Source of the DNA: Lachnospiraceae bacterium
GTDB taxonomy: Bacteria > Bacillota > Clostridia > Lachnospirales > Lachnospiraceae
Assembly (NCBI GenBank): GCA_021200345.1
Contig: JAJQGR010000204.1
Location: 653-7,338, forward strand
DNA length: 6,686 nt
Direction of reading: 5' to 3'
A program made the translations under genes and the position numbers. Shown here in pieces: positions 5,572 to 6,686 of the stretch (within the stretch, counting starts at the first letter, position 1; each line of letters begins with the position of its first letter). The notes under the pieces were generated by a model. The model worked only from the letters and a program-made list of their open reading frames with translations, was not told the origin of the DNA and searched no databases.

Positions 5572-6686
5572 CTACTGGGTCACCTGATTGCCGGTGTACA
5601 GCTGGTAATACTTGCCCTTCTGTGCAATCAGCTCGTCATGGCTGCCGCGCTCGATGATACGGCCCATCTCCAGCACCATAATGCAGTCAGAGTTTTTAAT
5701 GGTAGACAACCTGTGAGCGATCACAAAAGTCGTCCTTCCGGCCATCAGACGATCCATGCCCTCCTGCACCAGACGCTCGGTTCTGGTATCGATGGAGGAG
5801 GTCGCCTCATCCAGGATCAGCGCCGGCGGGTTAGCCACAGCCGCCCGGGCAATGGCTAAGAGCTGTCTCTGGCCCTGGGACAGGTTGCTGCCGTCACCGG
5901 TTAGCATGGTATTGTAGCCGTCCGGCAGTCTGTCGATGAAGAAATCTGCCCTGGCCAACTTCGCGGCCTCAATACACTCCGCATCGGTAGCATCCAGCTT
6001 GCCGTAACGGATATTATCCATGACGGTGCCGGTGAACAGGTGGGTATCCTGCAGCACCATGCCCAGAGATCGGCGCAGGTCGCCCTTTTTGATTTTATTG
6101 ATATTGATGCCGTCGTAACGGATCTTACCGTCCTGGATATCGTAGAAGCGGTTGATCAGGTTGGTAATGGTGGTCTTGCCGGCGCCGGTGGAGCCCACAA
6201 AAGCGATCTTCTGTCCCGGCTGTGCGTAAAGCACGATATCGTGCAGCACCATCTTATCATCCGTGTAGCCGAAATCCACATGATCCATCACCAGGTCCCC
6301 CTGCAAAAGCTGATAGGTGGTGGTGTCAGTATCCTTATGATAATGCTTCCAGGCCCAGGTACCGGTGTGCTCCTTCACCTCGATGACCTGTCCCACGTTG
6401 TTGACACGGGCATTGCACAGGCCCACATAACCATCGTCCACCTCCGGCTCGGCATCCAGCAGATTGAAAATACGCTCCGCGCCGGCCATGGCCATGATGA
6501 TGGAGTTAAACTGCATGGACACCTGGTTGATGGGCTGCCCCAGGCTTTTCACCAGCTGCAGGAAGGTCACCAGGGTTCCCAGCGTCACACCCGCGATGCC
6601 GCCGCCCAGGATTACCAGCGTACCGCCGATGGCGGCACAAAGCACATAGCTTAAGTTGGACAGTTGCGCATTGACCGGTCCCAGCA
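5572..6686 (-). CDS. ABC exporter, C-terminal part (end of membrane domain plus ATPase domain)
   Basis: The gene is open through the right edge. The visible 370 residues are the end of the membrane domain and the full nucleotide-binding domain of an MsbA/LmrA-like multidrug, peptide or lipid exporter. Numbered from the first visible residue: hydrophobic membrane segments to about 47, then QFNSIIMAMAGAERIFNLLD (about 57-77), a usual end of the membrane domain. Walker A GSTGAGKTT is at 164-172, the Q-loop at VLQD (Q212), signature LSQGQ at 268-272, Walker B ALILDE at 288-293 with catalytic E293, D-loop SSID and H-loop HRLST (H324). All catalytic residues are present, so this half-transporter should hydrolyse ATP. 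Between the two domains lies an extra hydrophilic segment of roughly 40 residues (about 90-130; contains TGTWAWKHYHKDTD). A GTG at 6645 is not the start: the frame continues upstream with typical membrane-domain sequence. The gene ends at the shared terminator. Exporters of this type often work as heterodimers with an adjacent paralogue, which would lie outside the window. The substrate cannot be told. Confidence 0.92.
   Translation of the reverse strand, partial: LGPVNAQLSNLSYVLCAAIGGTLVILGGGIAGVTLGTLVTFLQLVKSLGQPINQVSMQFNSIIMAMAGAERIFNLLDAEPEVDDGYVGLCNARVNNVGQVIEVKEHTGTWAWKHYHKDTDTTTYQLLQGDLVMDHVDFGYTDDKMVLHDIVLYAQPGQKIAFVGSTGAGKTTITNLINRFYDIQDGKIRYDGININKIKKGDLRRSLGMVLQDTHLFTGTVMDNIRYGKLDATDAECIEAAKLARADFFIDRLPDGYNTMLTGDGSNLSQGQRQLLAIARAAVANPPALILDEATSSIDTRTERLVQEGMDRLMAGRTTFVIAHRLSTIKNSDCIMVLEMGRIIERGSHDELIAQKGKYYQLYTGNQVTQ

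Noticed and set aside
6643..6645. GTG at 6645 as the start of the ABC exporter
   Set aside because: The frame stays open to the window edge and encodes further membrane-domain sequence (LGPVNAQLSNLSY), so the gene is simply cut by the window.
6040..6654. 204-codon plus-strand open frame opposite the ABC exporter
   Set aside because: It lies wholly antisense to an exporter with all ATPase motifs intact. Its composition (many His, Val, Gly, Asp) is typical of a reversed GC-rich gene.
1..6686. Mobile element, tRNA/attachment site or CRISPR array
   Set aside because: I found no transposase or integrase motif, no tRNA-like fold, and no spaced direct repeats by eye.

Overview
The window looks like chromosomal DNA from a spore-forming member of the Clostridia, most likely Lachnospiraceae or a close relative. 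The basis is a SleC-type spore cortex-lytic protein behind what looks like a sigma-E promoter, a compact clostridial Tad pilus operon, strong GGAGG ribosome binding sites, and very AT-rich spacers between moderately GC-rich genes. This placement is inferred from gene content, not from a database search.

Layout. The left half (1-3303, minus strand) is the upstream part of a Tad/Flp pilus operon, read right to left: tadZ (localisation ATPase), tadA (secretion/assembly motor ATPase), tadB (inner-membrane platform) and the first 51 codons of a tadC-like second platform gene. The genes are packed tightly: a 10-nt gap, then an 8-nt overlap, then a 13-nt gap. Ribosome binding sites lie at or inside the ends of the upstream genes. 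A 416-bp, very AT-rich spacer (3304-3719) separates tadZ from a divergent XRE-family HTH regulator (3720-4058, plus strand). The spacer holds a good sigma-A-type promoter facing tadZ, a GTTGAT/ATCAAC inverted repeat overlapping its -35 element, and an 18-bp near-palindrome that could be an operator. The prepilin, prepilin peptidase and later tad genes are not in the window.

The right half has two unrelated convergent units. At 4213-5469 (plus) is a 418-aa SleC-like protein: a carboxypeptidase-regulatory-like N-terminal region, a SpoIID/LytB-like catalytic domain and a C-terminal peptidoglycan-binding domain. A near-consensus mother-cell sigma-E promoter sits just upstream. It converges on the C-terminal part of an ABC exporter (5572-6686, minus, truncated by the right edge). 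A strong hairpin between them is built to terminate transcription from both sides.

How the parts relate: tadZ, tadA, tadB and tadC form one functional unit (pilus assembly), possibly controlled by the divergent regulator. The germination protein and the ABC exporter are separate. I did not find a clearly undescribed system. The points most worth checking are the sigma-E promoter, the divergent control region with its palindromes, and the altered nucleotide-binding loop and receiver-like domain of TadZ.
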